Origin: Diploscapter coronatus
Taxonomy: Eukaryota > Nematoda > Chromadorea > Rhabditida > Rhabditidae
Length of the DNA: 64,000 nt
Assembly: GCA_964036155.1 (NCBI GenBank)
Contig: OZ038422.1
Span: forward strand, 22,901,201 to 22,965,200
Direction of reading: 5' to 3'
Shown here: positions 10,593 through 22,756 of the stretch, one piece after another
Layout: each line of letters begins with the position of its first letter
Numbering within the stretch: the stretch's first letter is position 1
Notes under the pieces: generated by a model
What the model was told of the DNA's origin: nothing
The model's input: only the letters and a program-made list of their open reading frames with translations
Database searches by the model: none
Program-made: the position numbers and the translations under genes

Positions 10593-13500
10593 TTTACGTA
10601 ACTTTGAATATTAATTGCAAATGCAGAAATAATAAGATGGGGACGTTATGCGTTATCACACATTTGCTCAAGCTTTAGGGAGAAGTAGCTGCATAATTCC
10701 AAAGTTTTTGCGATATCTAAAAATGGGATCAAAAATCGTTAATGAAATTCTTTTTTATGAAAGACGCATCATTCTATTCGAAATAAAAGATAAATGGACG
10801 AGTGAGTGGATTCATCAATACTTTCCAATTAATAAATCAGAAAATTTCTATAAGCACATGAAAATCACATATTCGGTTTGACATTTTTGAATTCGATACT
10901 AAAATTATTCTAAAAAATGATGATGCATAAAAGTGCGTAGAAATGAATATAAGCTTCGCAGTATGAATAGTTTATCGATAAGAAATTAATTTCGATCGAT
11001 TAGTGATAATCTTTTGGTTCTAGAGCGCCGTAAAGTTTATATTAATACGCTCTTTTAAAGACGATATTAGAATGACTAGCTTCATTCCATGATAGCACAC
11101 TTTCCATAGTACAATGAAGCCTTATCAGGGTAATTTGCAAACTTATTCGTAATAAGCTTTTAATTCCAAAGAGAATAAAGTAGAAATGTGATCGCCATTT
11201 ACAAACTGGGGAAATGGAAGCATTATTTGACATTCAGCGCATATTTGTAAGGATCAGGTTCAAAATCTAAAATATGCAATAAATCGAATTAAAGCGGACC
11301 TAGGCATCTTTTTAGCCAGAACGACAGATTATAGTGGAGGGGGTACGTAAATAAAAAATTTCGATAGAAAGTTGATACATAGAGAAGTACTCCAAAACAC
11401 CTTGACAGAATATTTTGGCCTAAGGGGGTTCGCTTGAGCGACCTGGCTTCAACCCTATCTAGATCTGAGAATTAAAGAGAAAATATAGAATAACTAGAAC
11501 GCACTTTCCTCTAACAGTCGACAAAAAACATTCCTTACTATTCATGTTCTCGACTTCTTTATTACTTATTTACGAGCTATTTGTACCGACGAATTCGATG
11601 CATTGGTGCATTAGTGCACGTATTTTGAGCATTCTTCTACTACTACAAGACTTTAGACTCAGTTTTCTCTCGTCGTAATCTGTCTATTCATGGTTTGCAC
11701 CCTTCACTCACTGCCCAGCGCAGTCAGTCAGCAGAGTCTTCCTCTTTAGGAATTTTGGCAACTTCTCTATTTCACTATTTCAATATCCCCGTTTCACTCT
11801 ATCAATTCCCTTCTATCCCTTCTTTTCCTCTTTCCCCTCCTCATCGATGGACTTCTTCCCTGATTGCCTTTAGAAATTGGATTTGCTGTTTCTGTTTTGC
11901 ACAGCTTCGGCCTTGGTCGTCGCGTATTTTCATCGACAAGTAGTTTTTCTCCTTTGGTTTGTAAAAAGTTTAGTCTTTTTAGTAGGATTTATGAAACGCT
12001 CCATGCATTTCTCTCGTGAGCTAATCATTTACACATGCACATGACATGATTTATGACTAAAGAGGATAGAATGCCGAATTTAGAGAATAAAAGTGGATCT
12101 CAAAGTTTTTGTTAGCTTTGATTTTCTTGCCATGTATCAAAATTTCAATAATTTCTAATATTTCTAAGAAGCTGCACATTCCATAAACCACTATTTTATT
12201 TTATCACAATAAGTAATTAGTGTTCCCGACCTTTGCGTTTGCTGCAATATGCGAAATGTATGTTTCTGAGCTATATGGGTATGTAGTTTTTTGGGCGGTA
12301 ACCCTTGTGCCTCTCTATGCTCTAATTGTCGCCTCACTCCCTGCAATATTTCCTCTCGTTCTCACCTCCTTTGCCAACAATCAAGTTCTCTGTTCAGTAG
12401 CTGTCTTTTCACATTCTCTGTCTGTTTGTGTGGCTCTGGTTTCCCCCATATTATTCTCCCTATTTTATTCCACCAAAGAGGAGGGATTTATTTCTCACTA
12501 CTCTTTCGATTTCCCTTCTTTGCAATGCTTTTCTCCTATTTTTTCATCTCCTCTTTGATTTTGCCTTTTCAGTTTGTCTGTGCCCCTATTTTTCATCATA
12601 CGCCTCGATTCCGCCACACTCTGTGCATTTCTGAAGCGAGTTTCTATTTTCAGGTATTTGTTACAAGTCAGTCATATTTGGTTAGCTAACATACACAGCA
12701 TATCGAATTCATGTGCATGTTAGATTTGTCTGTTTGTTTGAAAATAATCAATTAGCTTTCTACGATGCAAAACATTTTAATTCTCTTTTACCTGATTATC
12801 TAGTCCGTTGGGTTTTTTTTAGAAAAAGTTCTAATTAACTTGCTATTTACAATAAAATACATTTAATCTTCTTATCTGATCGTTTAGTCAATTAATAGTT
12901 GCAGAATAGAATTGCCTGAAGCAATATTTTTCGATAAAAACTAATTCAATCTTGCTTTTATCTGGTCATTCAGCCAGTTTATTTTTGTCGAATAAATTTA
13001 GCACGAAAATAGGGGAATAAAGAAGAGCTTTTCCAGTTCTACTCGGATTATTCTATCATTCCATCAAGTGAAAGGCTTAGTGAATGTCCATCCAAACGAG
13101 GAGAGAAAGAGTGGGGGATCTTTCTTGGATTTGGGCGATTTGATGCAGCTCGTTTGTTGCTGCCTTTGCTCTTTCAGACTCTCAAACATCCCCCAGAGAA
13201 ATGCCCTTCCCCTGCATTCACGAACCACGACATCCTTTCCACTTCCCATTCATTCTTCTTCACTCCTCTCGAATTTGCCGTATTTGCATAACTCGAATTC
13301 AAAGATTCTCCCGTCCATATACTCACTCACTTATTCTATTCTGTCCACCAAACATGTCAAACTTTCGACTCTTTCACTTTATCTTCTCTATATACTAATC
13401 TCCAGTATTTTTTTTTACTGTTGGAGAAACGTATACTCAGTACTGTTGAGGTTTGATTGAAAGGCAAAATTGAAAGAAATTCTGAATCATCTTTCAATTT

Positions 13501-15100
13501 CTATAAGGTATACATTCTTTTTCTTAGAAATTTAGAAAGAAAGCATTTCTCGCATCGATTTGAATTACTCAAAAAATGCCATATCAGAATATAGGAAAAT
13601 TTGAGACGATTTATAAAAATAGCATTTTATCGTTTTCAAATGCAAAATCGCGGTTAATTATGTTCTCGATTATAAATGTCATGAACGGTCTGAATTTGGG
13701 TCAGCATTTCTTCCTATTTGCACAAATAAATTCATTTGTATTCGCCTTGCAAAAAGTCCTTGACGTGCAGATTCTGAAGTGTTTCTAGTGGTTCACGTAT
13801 TCATTTGCATCTTCTCTGCGTCTCTGTCAATTTGTATGGTGAAGAATGGCAGAGTAAATGTAACTCCGTCAATTCTCTTTATCTCTATTCTCTCCCCTCT
13901 TTGTTCGCCATTTCCTAATCCAGCTTCTTCCATTTTTCGAGTCTCATTTTTCTGGATTTTGCCAGCGCTCGGCCCTGTGGCTTTTCTCATTAGAGAGGTT
14001 ACTTTTTCTGCTTGCCTTTCCACTAATTTCGACTCCGAAATGAACTAAAATCGACTTTTCCTTAAACGTTCCCTCTGAATTTCAAACATTCGAGTTTATT
14101 TACCTGCATTTGAAATTTAATGATTTTTCTTGTGAAGATCTACTATTACGAAAGTAAAATTTTGGATTCCGCATTAACAGACCAATTCAGACTTGTACTT
14201 TTTCGATCTGAATATTAAACTCAAATAAAGAGTTCATCTTTCGAATGTAATATTTGCAATTTTGTTGTTTTTCTCCTCAAACAATTGTATATCCTCTTCA
14301 AATAATCGATTTTATCTCAGTTTTATATTTCTTCCGACTACTTTCGGGTAATTTTTGAAGATCTTCTTACATGAATCATAACAATGTTTATCTCTGATTT
14401 TAAGTGCAACAGTCAACACAGCTCTGTGCTCTGATTCGCTCGAAAAACGTCTCTGTTGGTGTGGGAATTTGGGTTTGCTTTGAATGATTTCGGCTGGATC
14501 GGTTAGCTTTTCATCCCTTCATCCGATTCGATGCAATTTTCCTTACTCTGCACATATTATTATTTACATAGCAGACATACAGAAAGACAGACAGAGACGG
14601 AATTCGATAGCAGCCACAGCACGAGGGCTGCGCTTGTTCTGCTAAAAAATAAACACTAATCCAACCTAATTCCACCCTTTTATCCTAAAAATACTCCTTT
14701 TAAATATGATTTTTGGGAATTTCAATATTGTACTTCGTAATTTGTGCATCGATTTGTCATGACAAGAAAAAACTATTAGCCATCAAATTTATCCAGATCG
14801 AATGATAAATTTGAAACGTTGATTGTGTTTCGAATTCATGAAAATCGCAATGTCTATCCGTCACTTCCTTCATCCATCACGATAAATTCCTTGCGACAGT
14901 TTTTATTCTCGAATTTCGTCATTTTTCGCAACTCGATATAATTCGATATTATTTCAGCAGATAATGTTTTCAAAATTTTAATTGAGAAATAATATTCAAA
15001 ACAATTTTTAATCCATATCAATCGAAAATTTTTCATTTTTTTTTTCTAAATTTGTAATTTAATTTATTCTTAATTTAGGAATTCGTGCCCCTATGACCTA
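10593..15100. other. 4.5-kb region without a convincing gene; C+T-rich plus strand
   Basis: Open frames of up to 132 codons occur at 12220-12700 and 13068-13460. They overlap in different frames, are Phe/Ser/Leu/Pro-rich and look like products of a pyrimidine-rich strand. No splice-linked exons with protein-like composition were found. Degenerate repeats of about 85 bp lie at 12720-13010. The stretch may hold regulatory sequence for the flanking genes, or a non-coding transcript that I cannot detect. Confidence 0.45.
12720..13010. repeat. Degenerate tandem repeat, about 85-bp period, three copies
   Basis: Three spaced copies of a motif like TTAATCT-CTTTT-A-CTGATYRTYTAGTC start their CTGAT/CTGGT core at 12792, 12876 and 12962, i.e. 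84 and 86 bp apart. Flanking sequence (AATTCTC / AATCTTC / AATCTTG) is also shared. The copies are diverged. Confidence 0.4.
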
Positions 15101-16622
15101 ATGACAGCCGCCTCTCAGCTGCTGCCAATATTTACACTATTTTGTACGGCAGTTTTCGCTCATGCACAAGTAAGAACATTTCTTCCAATTCACTAGAACA
15201 TGTCGAAGAAATCAAACGACAAAATTTTCGATACGTGGGGCAAATGCGATATTTTTGAAGAAAGACTAAATTGAACTTTCTAAATCGTGACAACCATTGA
15301 ATTAGTCTTTAGAACTCCGTCAATACTAAAATTGTACTGATCTGGACCAATAATTCAGAACGGGTTTTGCGATGAATATGTGGAGTGTATGCAGACTCTC
15401 GAATCAAAACAGCGGCAATGCCTTGAAATAGAAAGAAATTTGAGGTAAACTTCATTTTTTCTCGAAATTAAGATTATCTTGAAAGTTTCAGGTTGAAATC
15501 TTCTGATTCATGCTCGAAGAAGAAATGGGAGAAGAAGTTAGAGCTAAATGCCCTACACTTGAGGTAAGAATCAAGTCACGATTAGGAAATTGTCGACTTA
15601 CATCTCGAATGATTAGCAATTATTCGGGCAAACATGAAGATGAAGGTCATGAATGAGGAGAGATGAAGAGAATTTTGCAGAAACCAGAAATCTGTCAAAT
15701 AATTCGATATTTTCTTGAGAGTAGCACTGATATTTTAATGCATTTTCACTGATAATTCTCTTCGAACATGCGGTGGCGATCAAAAGCTTGGACACAAGCA
15801 TGATTTTTAGAATCAAACATTCACCGAATTATTATTAATTTTAAATTAGGTGAAGCTTACATTAACACACAATTGCGTCTTGATATCAAGCCACAAATAT
15901 AGGTGAAGGTTAAGCAGTATCTGTTCAAGAAAAATCAGTGAATTATCGTCCCAAAAGTCCTGTTTATGCCCAAAGTATTGGGAGCCATTGCATTTTAATA
16001 TTTTTCATAAAGTTATGTCTTCGTTCAAGTTTAGGAATGTTTAAAAAAAACATTTCAGACGAGCTGAAAAAGCAAAGGATTGCGTAGTTCAGAATATCGA
16101 CGATGCTCAACTATCAGAAAGCACACTCGATTCAACTGATGTAAGATATTTTCAAAATCAAAATCTTCAATAATTTTCATTTTTCAGTACTCAACCTGCA
16201 AATCGATAGTTGAGTCATTCAAAACTTCATCATCTGCAGCTTCTTCAGCACGAAGGAAGCGGTAACTTTTATTATTCATTTTAGAAAGCTTCATGTGAAA
16301 GTTTCAGAAGATCAAATAAACGAAGAAAGCGTGAAATCCAAAAACGATCGACAAAAGCAACCGAATGCCGAAGATCAACTACGGATTGGCATAAAAAGTA
16401 AATTTCTGGTCATTTTTATGGATTAACAATGGTAATTTTCAGATGTTCCGCGTTAGCCAAATGTTGCCCTCTAACTGAAGAGTAAGAGTAGCATTTTTTA
16501 AGTTGAAAAAAAACAAGAATTTTAGCTGCAAAGTCGAGACGAAAGAAATTATGGACCAAATTCACAGTGAACGTCATACCCTCCGAGATATCAGGAAATC
16601 TTGCTCCAAAAGAAAACGATGA
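15101..16622 (+). CDS. Secreted Cys/Lys/Arg-rich protein of unknown function
   Basis: About eight exons join in frame to roughly 215 residues. Exon 1 is 15101-15169 and encodes a signal peptide, MTAASQLLPIFTLFCTAVFA, with likely cleavage after HAQ or just before it. The mature part contains spaced cysteines (GFCDEYVECMQ, RQCLEIE, DSCSKKK, KDCVVQN, STCKSIV, ECRRS, KCSALAKCCPL, DCKVE, SCSKRKR). Charged helical stretches such as KKKWEKKLELNALHL separate them. A strongly basic run, RRKRRSNKRRKREIQKR, could be cut by a furin-like protease and would split the protein into two Cys-rich halves. Phases agree at every joint and acceptors are TTTCAG-like. I do not recognise the family. The cysteine spacing (about 14) suggests a disulfide-bonded extracellular protein. 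Confidence 0.7.
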
Positions 16623-17917
16623 ACTGCCAAATATCATGTTTCAAATTTTGAATATTGAAAAAAAACTATTAGGATAAAATCAATATATCTGAACCAAAGT
16701 CATGATTAGGACTTGGCCTCAGACATTTCATTATTTTTACTATATACAATTTCAATTTTCATCTTTCATTTTCTCAAGAAAATGATAATTTATTCTATCA
16801 TCCTCAAACGCATAATTCACTTCCTCGAAATCGTGATTTTCAAATTTTACTTTTCATATAATTTCTCCTTGAATCTTGTCATATTTATTACTTGCGATTT
16901 ATGAATTTCACTTTCACTCGCTAAAGTAAATATTTTGATAGAATATTCTTTTTACAAAGAAAAATATAAGAGCTTTCGGGGGCCTGAAATTTCACGCCTA
17001 CTCTTTTATAATTTCACTTTTAAATTACAAAAAGTCGCATATCCGTGTTTTCGTCATTTCTGATCCGTTCCGGGCTTTCACCTTCGAACACTTTTCCCCT
17101 TTGATTTTTCTCAAATCCCGTTTATCCTCTCGATTAAGGTGAAATGGAGAAGCGCGCAGGCGATTTTTATCGAACTGGCTGAAGAAGGAATTCGGCATTT
17201 CGAGGAGAAAAAAGGGGGCAGATCCACAGATTCACACTACATATGAAGAAAACACAAAGAGAAGAAAAATGAGAGCTGATAGGACAGAGGGAAGGGGCAA
17301 GTGAAAGGCAGAAGGTCTGCCTCTCTCGAGAAATGACCGTGAGATCCACCTCATCAAATGCCAGGCAGAAAAAAGTCTACGAGACGCAAGCAGAGGCCGA
17401 ACGCGAATTCGAGTGAAAAAAGGATCGTCGATGAATTTGATCGAATCGCAGTCAGTCACATTTTTCTCTGCTTGAATATAAAGCAAGCTATTGTTTATTC
17501 AAAGAATTTTAGGTCATTTAGAAACTCAATCTGTTTTGCTTGTGTAGTTTTCTATAAGAACCTATTTATAAAAATCTGATAATCTTCGTATTTCTTGAAT
17601 CTAAGTTCTGTACATTTCTCCTTTATGCTATTGAAAAAGCAATGACATTCTCGAATTAGGCAACTCGGATACCTTATTGTAATAAAACCTTACAGCATAC
17701 AGAAATCGTGTGCAAAATGATGAGATTTTCTTACTGTCATAAAAATTTCTCCAATTTCTAACTTCTATTTCCTCATGTTGAAAGCTTCTAACGCTGTAGC
17801 ATGTCCAAGATACCTTCGAATTATTGCATTCTTCATACTTATTCATGCATTTCAGCTGATGTTTTTGTGTATTTTCATGATGATACATTTATGCCTCAGA
17901 AAATCATATCGTTTCAG
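16623..17917. other. Intergenic between two plus-strand genes
   Basis: AT-rich sequence with a purine-rich block around 17140-17400. No protein-like exon was found on either strand. It presumably contains the collagen promoter. A GTTTCAG acceptor abuts the collagen ATG at 17917. Confidence 0.45.
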
Positions 17918-20900
17918 ATGCAGAGTCGGCCCTTGGCAGCAGGAGCCATTATCTTCTCATCAACAACTTTGTTGGTTGCATTGTTAGCAGCGTTCCATTT
18001 GAATATTTATCTCACAAGTCTGCGGAACGAACTCGATTCGGAGATTAACCAGTTCAAGGTGAACAAATTTTGGCTGCGTAATCTCTCCTCGCAAAGGATA
18101 AAATGTAATAATTCCTTCCAAAGTAATATTTCTCACCAAATCGGGGAAAATAAAAGGAAAGTATCGAGAAATTGTAAAAATAGTGCACGGAAGGGAAGAT
18201 TATGCAACAAAGAATTTCAATATTATGCAATTTATACCAAAAACGAACTGATATGAATAGAAGAATTCCGATTTCAATATTCCTGGAAAGGTTTTATCTT
18301 TAGGAAAAATGAAATTTCATCATTTTATTTGAAAGCTCATCACCAGCTAAACTAATTTCTCACCCAAAACGAACGACTCCTAGGCTCTGACGGATGATTT
18401 GTGGGACGAAATGATCAAGATGGGTTCTGGATCGCAGAAGGATCGAGTTCATAGACAGGCAGTGCAAGACTGGGCTAAATCTGCCTCGGCCTCTGCCTCT
18501 GCATACGACAACTCAGGAGTTCCTACGTCTATGCCAACGCTGATTTCTGACGAGGAATTGAATACGATGGGTCTGGTTATGCCTGAGAATGTCATGATGT
18601 CGACTGGATGCATGGTTTGTGATAAAGCAAACATCGAAAAATTCAGTTTTAGTGCTCACTCGTAAATAAGTGTCCACAAGGATTGCCCGGGGGAGAAGGA
18701 TTTGTAAGCTATTCGAAATTTATCGCTGATTAAAGTTTAAATTTAGCCTGGAATCGATGGGTTTGATGGGTAACGATTTCATCAATTTAATAACAAAAAT
18801 TCTAAACCACCAGGTTTTCAAAATTATATTATACTTTCCAAATCAATATGATCTAAAAATCCGTTCGTATTTAAAATAGATATTGTGAACGATTTGAAAC
18901 AATATTTACTCATCTGCAAAATGTAGAATTGATGGGGTCGATGGGTTTGACGGTATTGATGCCGAAAGTTTGCCTCCCCAGACATACGAGGAACAGACAG
19001 TGGGCAAATCTGAGGACGACAAAGACAAGAAGAATTGCTATATTTGTCCTGCGGGTAAATTCAAGCGTTTCTAACCGATATAATTAAAATATTCATAGGT
19101 CTGCCGGGAGAACCGGGAGAAATTGGGTAAACTCATTATTATACCCCGAGTTTTCAGTTTAAATTATATATTTTCAGACCACCAGGAATCAGGTAAATTG
19201 ACCATTCTAGAGTTTTTTTTTATTGATTTTCTAATTACTCGTTTCTCGTTGACAAATCAGCTCTCTCGTGTATAATGGAGGGGGCGGTATCATCGATGTC
19301 GAATCATCAAATTCAGAGGCGCGAGAGGAGCGAGAGGAAAAGGAGGCTGTCCCGGAATGCCAGTTGAGTTTTTTTTTGTCTTTGAACACTGGGATGGTCA
19401 ATAATTTCTTTCCACTCTTCAATTAGTTTAGAATTAGTCTCACTTGAACTTAAATCGTGTTGTTATCTCGTTGCCTAACAATCGAGTAAATTCCTAACTA
19501 TCGCTAGATCGTAAAAATCATCGGTTTCCTATCGATTTAAAGAAAATAATAGACGAAAATTTATTATAACACTAATAAATAAATTATCGGCCAACCCAAT
19601 AAAAAATCGAAATTTCGATTTTGAAATAATATCGTATCGGTTTCAGGAACTCCAGGAATGGTAATACCTTCTAAAAACGTCTCATTGATCTAATATTTTG
19701 TGTATTTAGCCAGGGGAGATGGGGCCGCAAGGCGCTCCAGGTTTTTTTTTGTACATTTTTATTGAAAATAATGAAATAATTTAGGAGAAGATGGAAGGTA
19801 AAATCGCAGTTTATTACTTATTTCCAACAGAATTTGATTTGTCAGAATCGGAGCTATGGGGCTGAAAGGGGAAGACGCAGAAGTTGCAATGCCTGTGAAG
19901 GGAATGCGTGGTAAATAATTCAAAAATCAAAATATATACAAAGTACTATAATTTTAGGTCAACCAGGTATGGAACCCAAGACGATCTTGAATAAAAACAG
20001 TCATATTGTTAATGTCCAATTACTTGAGACGAGATAAATGTCGCGTATTTTTGATGCGCTGAAATTAACGCGCTGTTAGCAGTAAACTCTACGACATTTC
20101 GCCGATTCAAGAAATAAACTTGGCGAATAGTTGAAGAAATTATGCAATGCACATTTTGCATATTCGAATGTGTACCATTCTTTTTCACCTCAAGTTTTAA
20201 TTTTAGGGCCAATGGGACCTATGGGTGACGTCGGGTAAAATTTTAGAAATAATCAAATTGCGGAAATCCTTTTAATGAAATTTTTAGGAACCCTGGAAAC
20301 GATGGTCCGATAGGAGAGCAAGGCGTGCCAGGGGTAACGTTTAAATATGAGTAAAATCTAATTGAACTGTTTTAGGTAGTGGGTGAACCAGGATTCCAGG
20401 CATGCTGAATCTTTTCAGTTTTTTTCAAATAATTATGAAAATTGCAGGGTCCGGAGGGGCTAGCAGGCGCAGAGGTACCAAACTTTGGTAAAAATTTTAA
20501 TAACAATTCAAATCTTAGGGCGATGCTGGACCTATAGGAAAACCTGGCGAAGGTAGGTTCAAAGATATATTTTTTTAAATCATAAAGTTAGGTGGAATTA
20601 TTAATGCAATAATTTTTCATTATCATCTTTTTATTGTCCTAATGCATGTCGACTTTTCGATTTTCATAAATTTAAACTATTTCATACACTCTGTACTGCC
20701 CGTGTCCTTCGAGAGAAAATGTCAAGCCGAATAAATGGAACGACGATTTCCCGGTGCCTGTGCCGATGCCAGTGGGAGAATCGCCACAAATACCTCAGAC
20801 AAATGGATATGAAAGTGCAGCTGCGAATAATCAAGAGGAACTCGGACAGAGGAATAATTACTCGGTTGAAAATGGCGAGGAACAGGGCAAACAATTCGAT

Positions 20901-20942
20901 ATGTTCTGGAGACGATTCGTAAAACGATTGAGACTTTTGTAA
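17918..20942 (+). CDS. Nematode cuticle-type collagen with interrupted Gly-X-Y domain
   Basis: The start MQSRPLAAGAIIF follows GTTTCAG directly, a probable trans-splice acceptor. The first exon encodes a membrane segment (AAGAIIFSSTTLLVALLAAF) and FHLNIYLTSLRNELDSEINQ, the layout of the cuticle collagen N-terminal domain. The next exon (18383-18609) continues ALTDDLWDEMIKMGSGS. Many small exons then encode Gly-X-Y: QGLPGGEG, PGIDGFDG, GLPGEPGEIG, PGEMGPQGAPG, IGAMGLKGED, PMGPMGDVG, NPGNDGPIGEQGVPG, GPEGLAGAE and GDAGPIGKPGE. A non-collagenous acidic linker interrupts them near 18985-19065 and carries a C-Y-I-C pair. The tail, KWNDDFPVPVPMPVGESPQ to RRFVKRLRLL, is non-collagenous. Such collagens trimerise and are secreted into the cuticle. 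The exons near 19190-19640 and the last acceptor near 20720 are uncertain. Splitting into more than a dozen exons is unusual for this family. Confidence 0.78.
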
Positions 20943-21295
20943 ATTATATCTTCACTTACTCAATAATAAGTAAATAAAATAAATAATTTTAAAATTATGC
21001 ATTTTCAATTTTTATGATATGCTGTGACTCAATTTAAAGCTGAAAATGCATTGATATTTGTAAAGAATTCAGCTATTGAAATTTGGTGCATAATTGCAAA
21101 TCTTTATCAATGCTCTTTTAGTTCTTACATGATGGACGACGATTAATTCAATTCATTTATAAGTTTTCGATAATATCCATGCTAAACAATTTTTCTTCTA
21201 GAATATGTACTACAGTAACCCGTTAAATTTAAGTCTAAGGCACAAGTTCGGCTTTTTTTCTAATTCTAGCGGTCGAATTATAATTCGTTGAGGTT
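20943..21295. other. Convergent intergenic gap
   Basis: AT-rich sequence between the collagen stop (plus) and the Nudix gene stop (minus). Several AATAAA-like words at about 20966-20985 could serve as the collagen poly(A) signal. Nothing else is seen. Confidence 0.5.
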
Positions 21296-22756
21296 CTAAT
21301 AGAAGACGACTTTCATGGAGCTGTCGTATTTGTCAGGCATAAGGTGGATGAGTGCTTGGTGCAGCATAATTGATGAAAGACCCCATATTCGAATGGGAGG
21401 CAGATAATTGTCGGGCAGATTGTCATGGACCTAATTTTTCCTTCTCAACTAAACTATCTAATACAGGGACTTTGGAGCTCAACTCGAAACTCAAATTCAA
21501 CTGAATGCGAAGGAATTGGTTCCACCCATGCCTAAAGCCGTCGTCCCACTTTTTGTAAACATAAAGTCGGCATGACTTTAGGCGCTGTCGACGCAGCTCA
21601 ATAGCTAGTTCAAGTTGAGTTCGGGTTCGACTTTGGAAAATTAGAAGTTCGAGCCGATTTGATCCTTTTAGAAAAAAAATCTCTGAGTTTGAGTTCCAAT
21701 TCTGAGCTTCGAAATCCCTGATCTAGTGCAAAATTTAAAAAGTCAAAGTTGGTTACCTTGAAAGCGGTCGGTCGAAACACGGGGATCCTGTACTTCATCT
21801 TAGGATTCCGAAATTGTGTGTATCCAACATTTTCTGCCAAATTCAAAAGCGGAGCGGAAATTACGGCTTGTACCTAAATATCCAAAAGTGAAACTGCTAA
21901 TTTTCTAATGAAAATTGTAGCATTTTATGGAAGAATGATAGTTCTTCATGAAGATCGGTTGATTGTTTATTCTCTAAATTAACTCAGAAGATCAAGATAT
22001 CCTTCTAATACGAATTTTAGTTCTCACTTCCTTCGCATTAATTGAGAAAAATCATATATCTACCATTTTGATCAAAGCTAACCTCATGATGATTGACTTT
22101 CAACTGCTTCAAGTAGTCTTCGCTTCGAATGAAGGCGACAATCGGAGTGACGGACGATGTCAAATGTCGAGTGACAACTGGGCGTAAGTGGCCTGAAAAT
22201 AGAACTTCTGAAATTCAGAATTTTCTGATGATTTGACATGTCATAGAAAAAATTCAACAATATGCGTTTTTATCAATTCACCGAAAATCTCACCCCATAT
22301 TTCAATTGCACTGTCATCTATGCCCATTTCCTCGACCGTTTCCCGAATCGCAGTTTCTTGGGGTGTTTCATTTTTCTCCTGCTTTCCTCCAGGAAAACAC
22401 ACCTGAAATTTTCAGGAAAATTATAGGAAATTAAACAAGAATGCTGAACCTCTCCTCGATGAGATTTGAGGTGTCGAGATCGCTTCGTGAAGACGGCGTG
22501 CAGCTCGCCTGAATCACCGATTTCCACTAGAGGAACTAACACCTAAAAATTGTACCTTTTATAAATCATATTGCTTCCTGTATTAGACACCCGGTATTAG
22601 GGCGAGGGAGTATAGGCAAAAAGGAGGAATAAGAAAGAGCCAATGGCTAATACAGGAGGTTTCATATTGATTGTGGAAAATTCATCTTTTGTAATTGGAA
22701 GACCATTTTCAATTTGATCAACGGAAAAAATATTTTGTAGAAAGACTAACCGACAT
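21296..22756 (-). CDS. Nudix hydrolase, NUDT7/NUDT8 (coenzyme A diphosphatase)-like
   Basis: Six exons join in frame. The Nudix box lies at about 22300-22375: GGKQEKNETPQETAIRETVE then EMGI, a full GX5EX7REUXEEXGU match with the metal-binding glutamates present. The preceding SHRGEVQ and VCFPGG match the CoA-hydrolase branch (the family's SH-GEVCFPGG signature). Downstream pieces are GHLRPVVTRHLTSSVTPIVA, APLLNLAENVGYTQFR, KYRIPVFRPTAFK and LPPIRIWGLSSIMLHQAL, ending VVFY and a stop. The expected reaction is cleavage of CoA or acyl-CoA to 4'-phosphopantetheine and 3',5'-ADP, in mitochondria or peroxisomes. The start chosen is ATG at 22756 (MS-VLVPLVEIG) after an exon with a TTTTCAG acceptor near 22822. 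The same frame is open upstream (IPKHSRLSSKIPSTMS), so a longer N-terminus from another exon is possible. The protein does not end in a clear SKL-type signal. Confidence 0.83.

Noticed and set aside
10648..10881. 77-codon plus-strand frame just upstream of the DUF1647 gene
   Set aside because: No signal peptide, domain or splice partner. The length is within chance for this region.
12220..13460. Overlapping open frames up to 132 codons
   Set aside because: They overlap in different frames within C+T-rich DNA, are Phe/Ser/Leu/Pro-rich and have no splice-linked neighbours.
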